Shown here piece by piece: positions 1 through 8,802 of a DNA stretch of 64,000 bases (position 1 is the first letter of the stretch; every line of letters starts with the position of its first letter). The position numbers were made by a program, and so were the translations under genes. This stretch comes from an uncultured Rhodospirillaceae bacterium. Its GTDB lineage: Bacteria > Pseudomonadota > Alphaproteobacteria > Reyranellales > Reyranellaceae. The DNA is taken from positions 1 to 64,000 of the forward strand of contig CAMFGZ010000015.1 in the NCBI GenBank assembly GCA_945952105.1. The letters run 5' to 3'. A model generated the notes under the pieces. The model saw nothing but the letters and a program-made list of their open reading frames with translations, did no database searches and had not been told where the DNA came from.

Positions 1-69
1 CCAACCTCTAACGATCTCCGACCCATAAACTCACAAGCTCTCAGGATGACAAGAGTGGGATAGCTCCCT

Positions 70-495
70 CTACGACTTTTTCTCAACAGTCGCGCGGATC
101 TCTTCATAGGACTCCTTCATGCGGTCCTGCACGATCTTGAAGGCTTCCGTGCTCGACTTCTGGACCAGTTCGGCGATGTCCCTGGTGTTGGAGATCGCGG
201 CCTCCATCGCCTTCTTGGCAAACTCGGTCTGCTTCTCGATCACTTCCTGCGGGCTGCCGCCCGGCTTGTAGGACTTTGCCATCTCGGTGACGTCCTTCAC
301 CGCGGCCTCAAAGATCTCGCGCTGCTTGGTGGCAATCTCGCTCGCACCGCCGGCCATCGCCTGCCAGGAGCGCGTCATCGCATCGAGATTCTTCTGATGA
401 TGTTCCATGATCTTCGACACGTCGAAGGCTGGCACCTTCAGCTGCTCGCCAAGCTTCTTGAACATGTCGGTGAAGGGCTGCGTCGCATCGGCCAT
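70..495 (-). CDS. Phasin family protein
   Basis: The 141-residue product is an all-helical, charged protein without signal peptide or membrane segment. It shows the usual phasin pattern: an N-terminal stretch naming a target helix (DMFKKLGEQLKVPAFDV), then long amphipathic helices rich in Ala, Glu and Lys (about residues 25-140). Phasins coat polyhydroxyalkanoate granules and control their size and number. The ATG is preceded by a clear AGGAGG ribosome binding site. It lies 16 bases after the DUF445 gene and probably ends the operon begun by the P450 fusion. No PHA synthase is visible in this window, so the granule role comes from family membership only. Confidence 0.85.
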   Translation of the reverse strand: MADATQPFTDMFKKLGEQLKVPAFDVSKIMEHHQKNLDAMTRSWQAMAGGASEIATKQREIFEAAVKDVTEMAKSYKPGGSPQEVIEKQTEFAKKAMEAAISNTRDIAELVQKSSTEAFKIVQDRMKESYEEIRATVEKKS

Positions 496-511
496 CTGAA
501 CCTCCTGTGCG

Positions 512-1783
512 TTACAGGTGCAGCTTCAACCCCTGCTCCAGCGCGTGCAAGACCAAACCGGCAAGGCCGCCGATCATTGCACCGTTGAAACGGATATATT
601 GCAGGTCCCGTCCGACCGTGAGCTCGATGCGGCCGATCAGCACGTCGATGTCCCAAGACTTCACCTGATCCGCGATGAAGCGTCCGACGCCGCTCTTCTG
701 GCTCTGCACGAAATCTGCGAGGACCCTCACCATGCCGCGATTGATCTCGGCGCGGATCGCCGGATCGCGCGCCAGCTGGCTACCAACATCGACCAGCATG
801 GCCTCGAGTTGTTGCCGCACCTGGCTGCTTTCGGCGCGAGCATCCTGTTCCAGGAAGGAACGCACGCTGTCCCACGCGCCCTCGGCCATCGTCGCGATCT
901 CCGGTCGCGCCAGCAGGTCTCGCTTCAGACTTTCGGCGCGCCGCGCGAAGGACTTCGAAGTGCGCAAGTTGGCGATGAAGCCTGCAACAAAAGTGTCGAA
1001 CTCCTGTCGCAAAGGATGGCTCTTGTCGGCTCGCGCGTCCTTGATGAAGGCTGTCGTCGACGCCACGATCTTGCGCAGCAGGTAGGCATCGGCGCGATAG
1101 AGATTGAACAGCGCCGGCAGTTCCTGCCGGATCTTCTCGCGCATCGCCGCCAGCGTCTCCTCGTTGGCCAGCACCTTCTCCAGCGCCACCAGCAACTCGT
1201 CGAGCAGGCGCTGATGCCGCCCCTTCTCGGTGACGGCGCTCAACAGACCGGCCGCCAGCGGCGCCAGCTCGATCCGCTGCAGCTCGGCCATAGCGCGCCG
1301 GCCGAGGAATCCCTTCAGGCCGGACTGGTCGACGGCGGACAATGCCTGCGGCACGAGGCGCAGGATGAAGCCGGCCAGCGCCGCGCTGCGCTCGCGATCG
1401 TTCAGCCAGTCGGCCACAAGGGCGGCGAAGTCGACCTCGCGCAGGCGCGCCTCGACCGGCTCCGGTGCCAGGAAGTTGGTCTCGATGAATTCGCCGAGGT
1501 TCTCTGCGATGCGGTGATGGTTGCGCGGCACGATCGCCGTGTGCGGGATCGGCAGGCCGAGCGGCCGCCGGAACAGCGCCACGATGGCGTACCAGTCCGC
1601 CAGCCCGCCGACCGTCGCGGCTGCCGCGAAGGCCGCGACATAGCCCCAGACCCAGTGGACGGGCTCGAAGTGCCGCGCGACCACGAACAGGACCGCCGTC
1701 GCCACCAGCAGCAAGGTCGCGGCGAACTTGACCCGCCGCAGCGAGCGGGCGCGTTCGGCGTCGCGGGTCAGCTGCTCGCCCAC
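512..1783 (-). CDS. DUF445 family membrane protein
   Basis: This 423-residue protein has two hydrophobic segments near the N terminus (about residues 18-36 and 45-65, with the family-like stretch GGLADWYAIVALFRRPLGLP just after) and one at the extreme C terminus (about 398-418). Between them lies a long helical region. That is the architecture of the DUF445/YjiN family, whose function is not established. Its start overlaps the end of the P450 fusion gene by 16 bases, so the two are probably translated together, and the phasin gene follows 16 bases later. The family call is firm; no function is claimed. Confidence 0.85.
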   Translation of the reverse strand: MGEQLTRDAERARSLRRVKFAATLLLVATAVLFVVARHFEPVHWVWGYVAAFAAAATVGGLADWYAIVALFRRPLGLPIPHTAIVPRNHHRIAENLGEFIETNFLAPEPVEARLREVDFAALVADWLNDRERSAALAGFILRLVPQALSAVDQSGLKGFLGRRAMAELQRIELAPLAAGLLSAVTEKGRHQRLLDELLVALEKVLANEETLAAMREKIRQELPALFNLYRADAYLLRKIVASTTAFIKDARADKSHPLRQEFDTFVAGFIANLRTSKSFARRAESLKRDLLARPEIATMAEGAWDSVRSFLEQDARAESSQVRQQLEAMLVDVGSQLARDPAIRAEINRGMVRVLADFVQSQKSGVGRFIADQVKSWDIDVLIGRIELTVGRDLQYIRFNGAMIGGLAGLVLHALEQGLKLHL

Positions 1784-4700
1784 ACGTCCAACACATAGCG
1801 ATTGTCGGCCGCGAGCTTCGCCATCCAGGCCTCACCCGCTGCCTCGTCGGCGCCCGTCTTCGCTCGATGCACCTCGATCAGCGTCCGCTTGACATCCGGC
1901 TCCATCCGCCCGCCATCGCCACAGATGTAAACGATTGCGCCTTGTTCGATGAGGGCGGACACCTTGTCGGCCTGGGCTTTGAGAAGATCCTGCACGTAGG
2001 CTTTTTTTCCATCGTGACGCGAGAAGGCGACCTGCAGGTCAACGAGGCCCGCTTCGGCCTGTTCCTTGAGCTCATCTGAGTAGATGAAGTCCCGCTCGGG
2101 ATGCCGGCAACCGAAGAACAGCAGGGCCGGCCCCAGCGTCCGGCTCTGCGCCTTGAGTGCCGCCCGCTCGCGCAGGAAGCCACGGAATGGCGCGAGGCCC
2201 GTGCCCGGTCCGATCATGACGATCGGCGCGGCCGGATCGACCGGCAATCGAAAGCCAACCTTGGTTTCCTTCACGAAGGCCTGCACCGTCGATCCGGCCG
2301 ACTGGCGCGCCAGGTGGTTCGAGCAGATACCATGATAGACGCCCGAGCCCGACCGGGCCGGTCCCTCGACCACCGCGACCGTCACCGAGCAGCGTGCGCC
2401 GTCGGCCACGGGCGAGGACGAGATCGAGTAGTAGCGCGGTACCATCAGCGGCATCATTTCGAGGAAGGCCGCAAACGGCAACTCGCAGGCCGGGAATTCT
2501 TCCAGCAGGTCGAGCACCGACTTGCGCTTGGCCAGGATCTCGGCCCGGAAGTTCTCTTCCTCCATCAGCGCCTCGAGCTTGGGACGCGTGAACGGGCAGC
2601 GCGTATGCAGCGCCATGATCTGGATCTGCTTGCGCGTCGCCGGCAGTTGCAGCTCCAGAAAGTCGGACAGGAGGCGATGGACCGAGATCGCCTCGCCGAT
2701 CGGCAGCGAGGCGCGGCGGCCCTCGGCAGCCGCCAGCTCGACATGGGCGCCCGGCGCGAAGCCGAAGCGGCGGATCGCCCGTTCGACCAGCGCCGCACCG
2801 TTCTGGGGCACGATGCTGAGATGATCGCCGGCGCGGTAGCTCACGCCGTCCGGAAGCAGGACCTCGATGTGCCGCGTGCTGCGGCCGGACGTCTCCGGGT
2901 TCTGCAATTCGCGGTTGGTCAGAACCTGCATAGGCAAGGCGCCGCTGCCGCCGATGATCGGATTGACCGGCGGCTTGTCGACAGGTTGGACCTGATAGAG
3001 CGGCTCGTGTGCCGCACCGCTGTCGGCCTCGAGCTCGACGCCGAGTCTGGCGGCAACGGCCGGCAGCATCGGCTCGTACCAGGACTGGAAGTTGCCATCG
3101 AGGTCTTCCTTCGCATCGCCCTCGCCGCGCGCATGCAGGCGCTCGGCGCCCCTGGCCGCCATCAGCTCGTCGATCTGGCGCGGGATCGACTGGTAGGTCG
3201 AGGCCCAGTCGCGGTTGCCGCAACCGAACACGGTGTAGCGCACGCCCTCCAGCGCTCTCGGCGCGGCATCCTTCAAGCTGGCGAGAAATTGCACGGCATT
3301 GTCCGGCGGGCCGCCATTGTAGGACGCGCAGACGATCGCCACCGCGCCCTCGGTGGGCAGCTTTCCTGTCATGTCGTCCAGGCCCGCCAGTGTCGTGGCG
3401 AAACCCGCCGCTTCGGCATCTTCGGCAATGGTTCGTGCGAGTTCCTCGGCCGTGCCCATGTTGGAGCCGAAGAGCACGGCGAGTTTGGTGCCATGGCTTG
3501 CAGCCGCCTTGCGCGCCGCCTTCTTGGGCGCAGGCTTGGCGGCGGCAACCGTCCGGCCGCTGCCGCGCACGATGTCGGGACGCAGCCGCACCCGCATCAC
3601 CAGCCCCTCGGGCTTGATGGTGAGCGATTCCTTGATCTTCAGCTGGTAGCGCGTGTGATCGACCAGGCGGAAGCGCTGCAGGATCATGCCGAGGACGAGC
3701 GTCGCCTCGGTCATGGCGAACTGCCGGCCGATGCAGGCGCGCTGACCATTGCCGAACGGCTTGAAGGCATGGCTCGGCATCCTGGCTTCGCGCTCGGGTG
3801 CGAAATTGTCGGGGTTGAAGACTTCCGCCTGCGGTCCCCAGATCGACTTGTCGCGATGGAGCATCGCGGTCAGCACGGTCACGAAGGTGCGCTTGCGCAG
3901 CTTGTATTTCCCGCCGATCGTCTCGTTCTGATACGGGTAGAGGCCGAACGCTGGCGCGGTCGGCCAGAGCCGCAGCGATTCCTTCAGGATCTGGCCGATA
4001 TAGACGAGCTGGTTGACCTGCTGCGCGGTCGGCTTGGCGTTCACGTCGCGGCCCAGCACGCGATCGACCTCCTCGTAGGCCTTCTGCAGCACATGCGGAT
4101 TGTTCAGCAGGAAGTAGACGGCGAAGGACAGCATCCCGCTCGTGGTCTCGTGACCGGCGATCAGGAAGGTGTTCATCTGGTAGCGGATGTTGACGTCGTC
4201 GAGCCGCTCACCGGTCTGCTTGTCGAGCCCGCTCAGCATGAAGCCCAGCAGGTCGGGCTTGGCATCGTCGTCGGCCGGGACCTCGCGGCGCTCCTTGATG
4301 ATGCGGTCGGCGATGCCATTCATGAAGCCGACATCTTCCTCGAGCTTCTTGCGGGTCTTGCGCTGGGTGATGTCCTCCAGCGGCAGGCCACGCATCTTCA
4401 TCACCGCTTCAAGCGCACGCACCAGCGACTCCACATAGGGATGGTTGTCGCTGCGGTAGAACGAGTTGAAGCGGTAGTTGAAGCCGCACAGGCCGATCGT
4501 GTCGAGCGTGAGCGCGGTCATGTCCCGCACCACGTCGATCTCCTCGTCGGCGTTCAGCCGCTCCCACTTGGTCACGAGCTGATCGGCGATATCGAGCATA
4601 CCCTCGTGATAGGTCTGCATCATGCGGTGCGCGAAAGTCGGCAGCAGGATGTTGTGCGCCTTCTGCCAGTTCGGCTCCTGCGTCTCGGCAGTGAACAGCG

Positions 4701-4965
4701 CGTCGCCGCCCAGCATGCGCACCCGACGCAGCGAGCCGCGGACCGCCTTGTCGAACCGCTTCTCGTCGCACAGCTCGGCCACCAGGTCCGCGCCCGACAC
4801 GACGACCAGCGGCGTGCCCATCATGTCCAGCCAGAAGATCGGCCCCTGCTCGCGGGCGATCCGCATGAGGTCCTGGACGGGCGCGCCACCATCCACGGTC
4901 AGCATGTTGCCCAGCAGCGGCGTGCGCGGCGGATGGGGAATCGGGTGCAGCTTGTTTCGCGCCAT
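1768..4965 (-). CDS. Self-sufficient cytochrome P450/NADPH-P450 reductase fusion (CYP102 type)
   Basis: A 1065-residue fusion with the domain order of P450 BM3, which hydroxylates fatty acids using NADPH with its own reductase. The heme domain (about 1-465) has the I-helix motif AGHETT (270-275), ExxR (E329-R332) and the heme-binding FGNGQRACIG with Cys411. Phe91 aligns with the substrate-gating Phe87 of BM3. An Ala/Lys-rich linker (about 468-491) leads to a flavodoxin-like FMN domain with GSNMGTAE (500-507), then FAD (RYYSISSS) and NADPH (GPGTGLAPFRGF) motifs and a C-terminal aromatic Trp near the end. No membrane anchor is present, so it should be cytosolic. The ATG has GGAGGA about 10 bases upstream. 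It heads an operon with DUF445 and phasin genes. CYP102 identity is secure; the natural substrate is not known. Confidence 0.95.
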   Translation of the reverse strand: MARNKLHPIPHPPRTPLLGNMLTVDGGAPVQDLMRIAREQGPIFWLDMMGTPLVVVSGADLVAELCDEKRFDKAVRGSLRRVRMLGGDALFTAETQEPNWQKAHNILLPTFAHRMMQTYHEGMLDIADQLVTKWERLNADEEIDVVRDMTALTLDTIGLCGFNYRFNSFYRSDNHPYVESLVRALEAVMKMRGLPLEDITQRKTRKKLEEDVGFMNGIADRIIKERREVPADDDAKPDLLGFMLSGLDKQTGERLDDVNIRYQMNTFLIAGHETTSGMLSFAVYFLLNNPHVLQKAYEEVDRVLGRDVNAKPTAQQVNQLVYIGQILKESLRLWPTAPAFGLYPYQNETIGGKYKLRKRTFVTVLTAMLHRDKSIWGPQAEVFNPDNFAPEREARMPSHAFKPFGNGQRACIGRQFAMTEATLVLGMILQRFRLVDHTRYQLKIKESLTIKPEGLVMRVRLRPDIVRGSGRTVAAAKPAPKKAARKAAASHGTKLAVLFGSNMGTAEELARTIAEDAEAAGFATTLAGLDDMTGKLPTEGAVAIVCASYNGGPPDNAVQFLASLKDAAPRALEGVRYTVFGCGNRDWASTYQSIPRQIDELMAARGAERLHARGEGDAKEDLDGNFQSWYEPMLPAVAARLGVELEADSGAAHEPLYQVQPVDKPPVNPIIGGSGALPMQVLTNRELQNPETSGRSTRHIEVLLPDGVSYRAGDHLSIVPQNGAALVERAIRRFGFAPGAHVELAAAEGRRASLPIGEAISVHRLLSDFLELQLPATRKQIQIMALHTRCPFTRPKLEALMEEENFRAEILAKRKSVLDLLEEFPACELPFAAFLEMMPLMVPRYYSISSSPVADGARCSVTVAVVEGPARSGSGVYHGICSNHLARQSAGSTVQAFVKETKVGFRLPVDPAAPIVMIGPGTGLAPFRGFLRERAALKAQSRTLGPALLFFGCRHPERDFIYSDELKEQAEAGLVDLQVAFSRHDGKKAYVQDLLKAQADKVSALIEQGAIVYICGDGGRMEPDVKRTLIEVHRAKTGADEAAGEAWMAKLAADNRYVLDVWASS

Positions 4966-4994
4966 GAGGCGTCGTTCCTCCCTGTCTTGAGGTC

Positions 4995-5024
4995 GTTATA
5001 GCAAGAGACCGGGGTTTCTGTCGT
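4995..5024 (-). promoter_or_regulatory. Candidate promoter of the P450 operon
   Basis: Reading the minus strand, ACGACA (5024-5019) and TATAAC (5000-4995) are separated by 18 bases, and lie 30 to 60 bases upstream of the P450 ATG in the 94-base gap to the divergent gene. The -10 matches five of six consensus positions and the -35 four of six. This is a pattern match only. Confidence 0.35.
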
Positions 5025-5059
5025 ATAGTCCCGCAACCGCAGATTCCCGGGAGGAAGCC

Positions 5060-5950
5060 TTGAAAGTTGGATATATCGGCGTCGGCAACATGGGCGGCCC
5101 CATGTGCCGCAACCTCATCAAGCGCAGCAATCACTCGGTCACGGTATTCGACCTGAACCCCGAGGCCGTGAAGACCTGCACCGACCTCGGCGCGACGGCC
5201 GGCAGGTCCATCGCCGACGTGACCAAGGGCGCAGACATCGTCATGACATCGCTTCCCATGCCCCGGGACGTCGAGGCGGTGACCTTGGGCGACAACGGCA
5301 TCCTGGCGAATGCCGCCAAGGGCCAGACCTACATCGACCTCAGTACCAACGCGCCCTCGATGGTGAAGAAGATCGGCGCCGCCATGGCCGCCAAGGGCAT
5401 TGCCATGCTCGACGCGCCGGTCAGCGGTGGCACGGTCGGCGCCGAGGCCGCGACCATCGCCATCATGGTCGGCGGCGACAAGAAGGTGTTCGACGACGCG
5501 CTGCCGGTGCTGCAGTCGTTCAGTGCAAACGTGATCCACATGGGCGAGTTGGGCACCGGCACGGTGGCCAAGCTGGTCAACAACATGATGGCCTTCTGCA
5601 ATGCCGCGGCGGCCGCCGAAGGGCTGATGCTGGGCGTCACGGCCGGCCTCGATCCGCAGAAGCTCGTGCAGGTGATCGCCAGCTCCAGCGGCAACTCCTC
5701 AGTCTTCAAGGCCTTCTCGGAGCGCGCTTTGTCGGGCAAGTTCTCGCCGCCCTCCTTCGCGCTCAACCTCGCGCACAAGGACCTGCACCTCGCGATGGAG
5801 CTGGCCGACGAACTGGACGTGCCGCTGCCACAGGGCTCAGCCACGCACAACCTGCAACGCATGGCCCGCCGCATGGGCCTCGGCAACAACGACAGCTCGG
5901 CGATCCTGCAGGTCTACGAGTCGGTGCTGAAGAAGACGGTCAAGCCGTAG
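5060..5950 (+). CDS. NAD(P)-dependent 3-hydroxyisobutyrate-dehydrogenase-family oxidoreductase
   Basis: The 296-residue protein belongs to the beta-hydroxyacid dehydrogenase family, which oxidises 3-hydroxyacids such as 3-hydroxyisobutyrate, tartronate semialdehyde or succinic semialdehyde relatives. It begins with a Rossmann GxGxxG (residues 7-12), has the substrate-binding DAPVSGG (118-124) and the catalytic Lys171 in the KLVNN motif. Translation starts at TTG, chosen because GGAGGAAG lies just upstream and the Rossmann fold begins immediately. It is divergent from the P450 operon and has no partner gene. The exact substrate cannot be read from sequence. Confidence 0.9.
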   Translation: MKVGYIGVGNMGGPMCRNLIKRSNHSVTVFDLNPEAVKTCTDLGATAGRSIADVTKGADIVMTSLPMPRDVEAVTLGDNGILANAAKGQTYIDLSTNAPSMVKKIGAAMAAKGIAMLDAPVSGGTVGAEAATIAIMVGGDKKVFDDALPVLQSFSANVIHMGELGTGTVAKLVNNMMAFCNAAAAAEGLMLGVTAGLDPQKLVQVIASSSGNSSVFKAFSERALSGKFSPPSFALNLAHKDLHLAMELADELDVPLPQGSATHNLQRMARRMGLGNNDSSAILQVYESVLKKTVKP

Positions 5951-5960
5951 CGCCATCCTC

Positions 5961-6063
5961 CCCATTCAAATGGGAGGTGCCCTGAAGGGCGGAGGGGTCA
6001 TGCCCCCATCGCCCTCGTAAGACGAGGGCACTTCCCCTTTGCGGAGTCCGCAAAGGGGAAGTG
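5961..6063. repeat. Cluster of four hairpins between convergent genes
   Basis: Four palindromes lie in tandem: CCCATT/AATGGG (5961-5974), GCCCT/AGGGC (5979-5990), GCCCTCGT/ACGAGGGC (6011-6029) and a long one with perfect 17-base arms around a single base (6029-6063, centre at 6046). They fill the 121-base space between two genes that end towards each other. The likely role is a bidirectional transcription end or a dispersed palindromic repeat of the REP kind; there is no T-run after the largest stem. Confidence 0.6.
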
Positions 6064-6071
6064 GTTGACTA

Positions 6072-6671
6072 TCAAAGATGCCTCACGATCAGGCGCGCGA
6101 CGAGGTCGGCATGGGTGCTGGCCACGTCGTGATCGCCGCCCTTCACGATCTCGAGACGGGCATTGGGCAGGCGCGCCACGAGATGTTCACCGACGGCCAC
6201 TGGGCTCACCGGGTCGCTGTCGCCCCAGATCAGCAGGGTCGGCACCGCGATCTTCTCCACCGGTATTGGCGCCGCCGCGACGCCGTCGGTGATCCACGCC
6301 GCTGCCTTCGGGAACGACCGGCGATAGTCGGCGCGCCAGTCCGAAGCGCCCAAGCCTTTCATGTCGACGCCGCCCGACGTCACGCACAGGACCAGCCGAT
6401 GCACCAACTCGGGACGCTCCAGCGCGATCTGCGCCGCCAGCACGCCGCCCATCGACTGGGCCACGAGGTCGACCGGGCCGTCCATCCGGTCCGTGACCAT
6501 CTTCTTCAGGTCGGCGAGGCCCCGCACCGCCGGATCGTGCGGCTGGGCGCCGAGGCCCGGCCAGCCGAAATGCTCCTTTGGCCAGTCCGAAGGCAGGGCC
6601 GTGGCGACCGGCTTCCAGAAGTGCGGCGAGCCGCCGGCACCCGGCAGGAACAGGATCTTGTTTCTGGACAT
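6072..6671 (-). CDS. Small alpha/beta-hydrolase
   Basis: The 199-residue protein has the compact alpha/beta-hydrolase plan: an N-terminal LFLPGAGGSP strand-turn, a nucleophile elbow AQSMGG with Ser73, an acid in WGDSDPVSP and a His in GGDHDVAST near the end. The cap domain is short. The chosen ATG is three bases past the stop of the GST gene, so the two are probably cotranscribed; a longer reading upstream would run through that gene. The substrate is unknown; members of this size include esterases and RBBP9-like serine hydrolases. Confidence 0.8.
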   Translation of the reverse strand: MSRNKILFLPGAGGSPHFWKPVATALPSDWPKEHFGWPGLGAQPHDPAVRGLADLKKMVTDRMDGPVDLVAQSMGGVLAAQIALERPELVHRLVLCVTSGGVDMKGLGASDWRADYRRSFPKAAAWITDGVAAAPIPVEKIAVPTLLIWGDSDPVSPVAVGEHLVARLPNARLEIVKGGDHDVASTHADLVARLIVRHL

Positions 6672-6673
6672 GG

Positions 6674-7321
6674 TCAAAGCCCCAGCTTGCTCATGAAGGG
6701 CGGAAGGGTTCGTCCGATCGAGAGAAGATACCGGCCCATGGCGCCCGCCACCTGCTTCACAGCCGGCCGCGCGCTCATGCGGTCGCGCCAGTGGTGGAGG
6801 CGCGTCAGGTCGGTCGCGATCGGCGCGCCCATCCGTTCGCCGAAGAGCTGCGCCATGTAGAAAGCGATGTCGGCATAGCTGTAGGCACCGGCCAGCCACT
6901 CCTGTTCGCCGAGCGCGCGCTCCATCTCAGCATAGAAGCGCGCAGCGGCATCATGCGCTCCGGGCGCCTTTGGATCGCTCATCAGCCGAATGATTTGCGG
7001 AAAGTAGACTTCGTCGGATTTGTGCTCCAGCAGCCGCGCCCGGGCACGTGCGCGCGGTTCGGACGACCACAGCGCGGGGTTCCGCTTCAGCGATTCCAGA
7101 TACTCGAAGATCTGTGTCGAATCGAAGAGTTCGAGGTCGCCATCGATCAGCACGGGCACCTGGCGCTTGGGATTGATGCGCGCGACCTCCGGATGCTTCG
7201 GTTCGTAGAGCGTCTTCATCCCGAAAGGCACCATCTCGAGCTCGAAGGCGAATCCCTTCTCGCGGAGGGCGATCTCGGCCTTGGCGCCAAACATGCTGAG
7301 AGGACCGGAATAGAGCTTCAT
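6674..7321 (-). CDS. Glutathione S-transferase family protein
   Basis: The 215-residue product starts with a thioredoxin-like GST N-domain (MKLYSGPLSMFGAKAEIALREKG) and contains the cis-Pro motif RQVPVLIDGD followed by the glutathione-contact DSTQIFEYLE. The C-terminal helical domain occupies about residues 85-210. The role would be conjugation or reduction with glutathione in the cytosol. I chose the internal ATG because it begins the fold exactly; the open frame extends 28 codons further without any domain. It is upstream of, and nearly abuts, the small hydrolase gene, which may act on the same compound. Confidence 0.87.
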   Translation of the reverse strand: MKLYSGPLSMFGAKAEIALREKGFAFELEMVPFGMKTLYEPKHPEVARINPKRQVPVLIDGDLELFDSTQIFEYLESLKRNPALWSSEPRARARARLLEHKSDEVYFPQIIRLMSDPKAPGAHDAAARFYAEMERALGEQEWLAGAYSYADIAFYMAQLFGERMGAPIATDLTRLHHWRDRMSARPAVKQVAGAMGRYLLSIGRTLPPFMSKLGL

Positions 7322-7347
7322 GCCGGCCACCTTACGGGGTCGCCGTT

Positions 7348-8607
7348 CTACATCAACACGAACATGCCGACGGCAGCGGCTGCCATCACTGCAAGCGTCA
7401 ACCAACCCAGCACACGCTGCCAGGGAGCCGCCGTGAAGTCGCCCATGATCTCGCGGCGCGACGCGACGATCATCATCGCACCGATGATCGGCACCACGAT
7501 CACGCCGTTCAACACCGCACTCCAGATGAGGGCCTTGATCGGATCGATGGGCAGAAAGACGACGCCGAGGCCGGCGAGAATCGCCGCGGCAAGCGTGAGA
7601 TAGAAGGGCTTCGCTTCGCCGAATTCGTGCTCCAGGCCGACGTTCCAGCGCTGCACCTCGCCCAGCGCATAGGCGGCCGATCCGGCCAGCACCGGCACGG
7701 CGAGCAGGCCCGTGCCGATGATTCCCAGGCTGAACAGCAGGAAGGCCGCCTCCCCGGCGATCGGCTTAAGCGCCTCGGCGGCCTGCTGCGTGCTCTCGAT
7801 GTCGGTCTTGCCGTTGGCGTTGAGCGTCGCCGCGGTGGTCAGGATGATGAAGAACGCCACCAGGTTCGACATCGCCATGCCAATGCCGGTTTCCCAGCCG
7901 ATGCGCGTCAACTCGCCCGGCGCCTGAGCGGGATTTTCCTTGAGCGGTCCGGCTTCGTCGTCGCCCTCTTCCTCCTCGACTTCTTGCGAGCTCTGCCAGA
8001 AGAAGAGATACGGGCTGATCGTGGTGCCGAGCACAGCGACGACCAGCGTCAACGTCTCCTTATCGAAGGCGAACTTCGGCACCAGGGCACCAAGTCCGAC
8101 CGCCCGCCAATCGAGATGCGCGGTGAAGACCACGCCGACATAGGCGAAAAGGGAGAAGGTCAGGTATTTCAGGAAGCCGACATAGCGGCTGTAGGGGATG
8201 AACACGATCGCCAGGACGGAAGCGAGGGCGAACAGGAAGGTGAAGACCACCTGCCCCCAACCGACCAGCATGGCCAACGCCGCGCCCATCGCCGCAAGGT
8301 CGGCACCGATATTGATCGTGTTCGCGATGAACAGCAGCAGCACGGCACCCAAAACGACCGGACGCGGAAAACTCCGGCACATGTTGGCAGCCAGTCCCCT
8401 GCCCGTAACGCGGCCGATGCGGGCGCTGACCGACTGTACCGCCACCATCAACGGCCAGGTGAGGACCACTGTCCACAGAAGCCCGAAGCCAGCGTGGGCG
8501 CCCGCCTGGGAATAGGTCGCAATGCCGCTTGGATCGTCATCGGCCGCGCCGGTGATCACACCGGGACCGAGCCTCTTGATCAATCCTTGTGTATTGGTCG
8601 CCACCAT
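7348..8607 (-). CDS. Nramp-family divalent metal transporter with altered metal site
   Basis: A 419-residue membrane protein with about eleven hydrophobic segments and the Nramp fold signature near the N terminus (GPGVITGAADDDPSGIATYSQ is the family-like region). Classical Nramps bind Mn or Fe with DPGN in helix 1 and a Met-Pro-His in helix 6. Here helix 1 reads DPSG (25-28) and helix 6 reads GTTISPY (194-200), so both the Asn and the Met ligand are missing. An acidic loop (EVEEEEGDDE, 209-218) follows helix 6. The protein may carry another ion, for example Mg, as some Nramp-related proteins do. The ATG is supported by a GAGG site; it appears to be a single-gene unit. Confidence 0.85.
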   Translation of the reverse strand: MVATNTQGLIKRLGPGVITGAADDDPSGIATYSQAGAHAGFGLLWTVVLTWPLMVAVQSVSARIGRVTGRGLAANMCRSFPRPVVLGAVLLLFIANTINIGADLAAMGAALAMLVGWGQVVFTFLFALASVLAIVFIPYSRYVGFLKYLTFSLFAYVGVVFTAHLDWRAVGLGALVPKFAFDKETLTLVVAVLGTTISPYLFFWQSSQEVEEEEGDDEAGPLKENPAQAPGELTRIGWETGIGMAMSNLVAFFIILTTAATLNANGKTDIESTQQAAEALKPIAGEAAFLLFSLGIIGTGLLAVPVLAGSAAYALGEVQRWNVGLEHEFGEAKPFYLTLAAAILAGLGVVFLPIDPIKALIWSAVLNGVIVVPIIGAMMIVASRREIMGDFTAAPWQRVLGWLTLAVMAAAAVGMFVLM

Positions 8608-8724
8608 GGACCTCGCAAACGCCGGGTCTGCCCCGCAAGTTCCTGTCCCCTGCCGCAATGTTTGCGAAGGGACAAGAGGACCAAGTCGCTCTCAGTCGTA
8701 GTGAATTGGAGCAGCCGCCAAAGT

Positions 8725-8742
8725 CAGGTCGACTCGAACCTG
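8725..8742. repeat. Short inverted repeat upstream of the Nramp-type gene
   Basis: CAGGT (8725-8729) and ACCTG (8738-8742) form perfect 5-base arms around 8 bases, about 120 bases upstream of the transporter ATG within the 195-base gap 8608-8802. It could be a regulator site. I see no clear -35/-10 pair beside it and nothing else in the gap. Confidence 0.2.
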
Positions 8743-8802
8743 CGCCAACACCTGCAACTCGAGCCGCCTTTCTTCGAGGTCTCTGGCGAAACGAGCCGGG
8801 CC

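Noticed and set aside
512-1798. A 426-codon plus-strand frame opposite DUF445
   Set aside because: Its composition is typical of antisense of GC-rich coding DNA and it lacks motifs; the DUF445 frame is clear.
2101-5001. A 966-codon open frame on plus, opposite the P450 gene
   Set aside because: It is an antisense shadow of a high-GC gene; its translation is Arg/Gly/His-rich without any domain, whereas the minus frame is a complete P450 BM3-type protein.
8729-8742. TTCGAGT on the minus strand, like a tRNA T-loop
   Set aside because: The flanking five-base stems do not pair, no acceptor or anticodon arm can be built, so it is not a tRNA.
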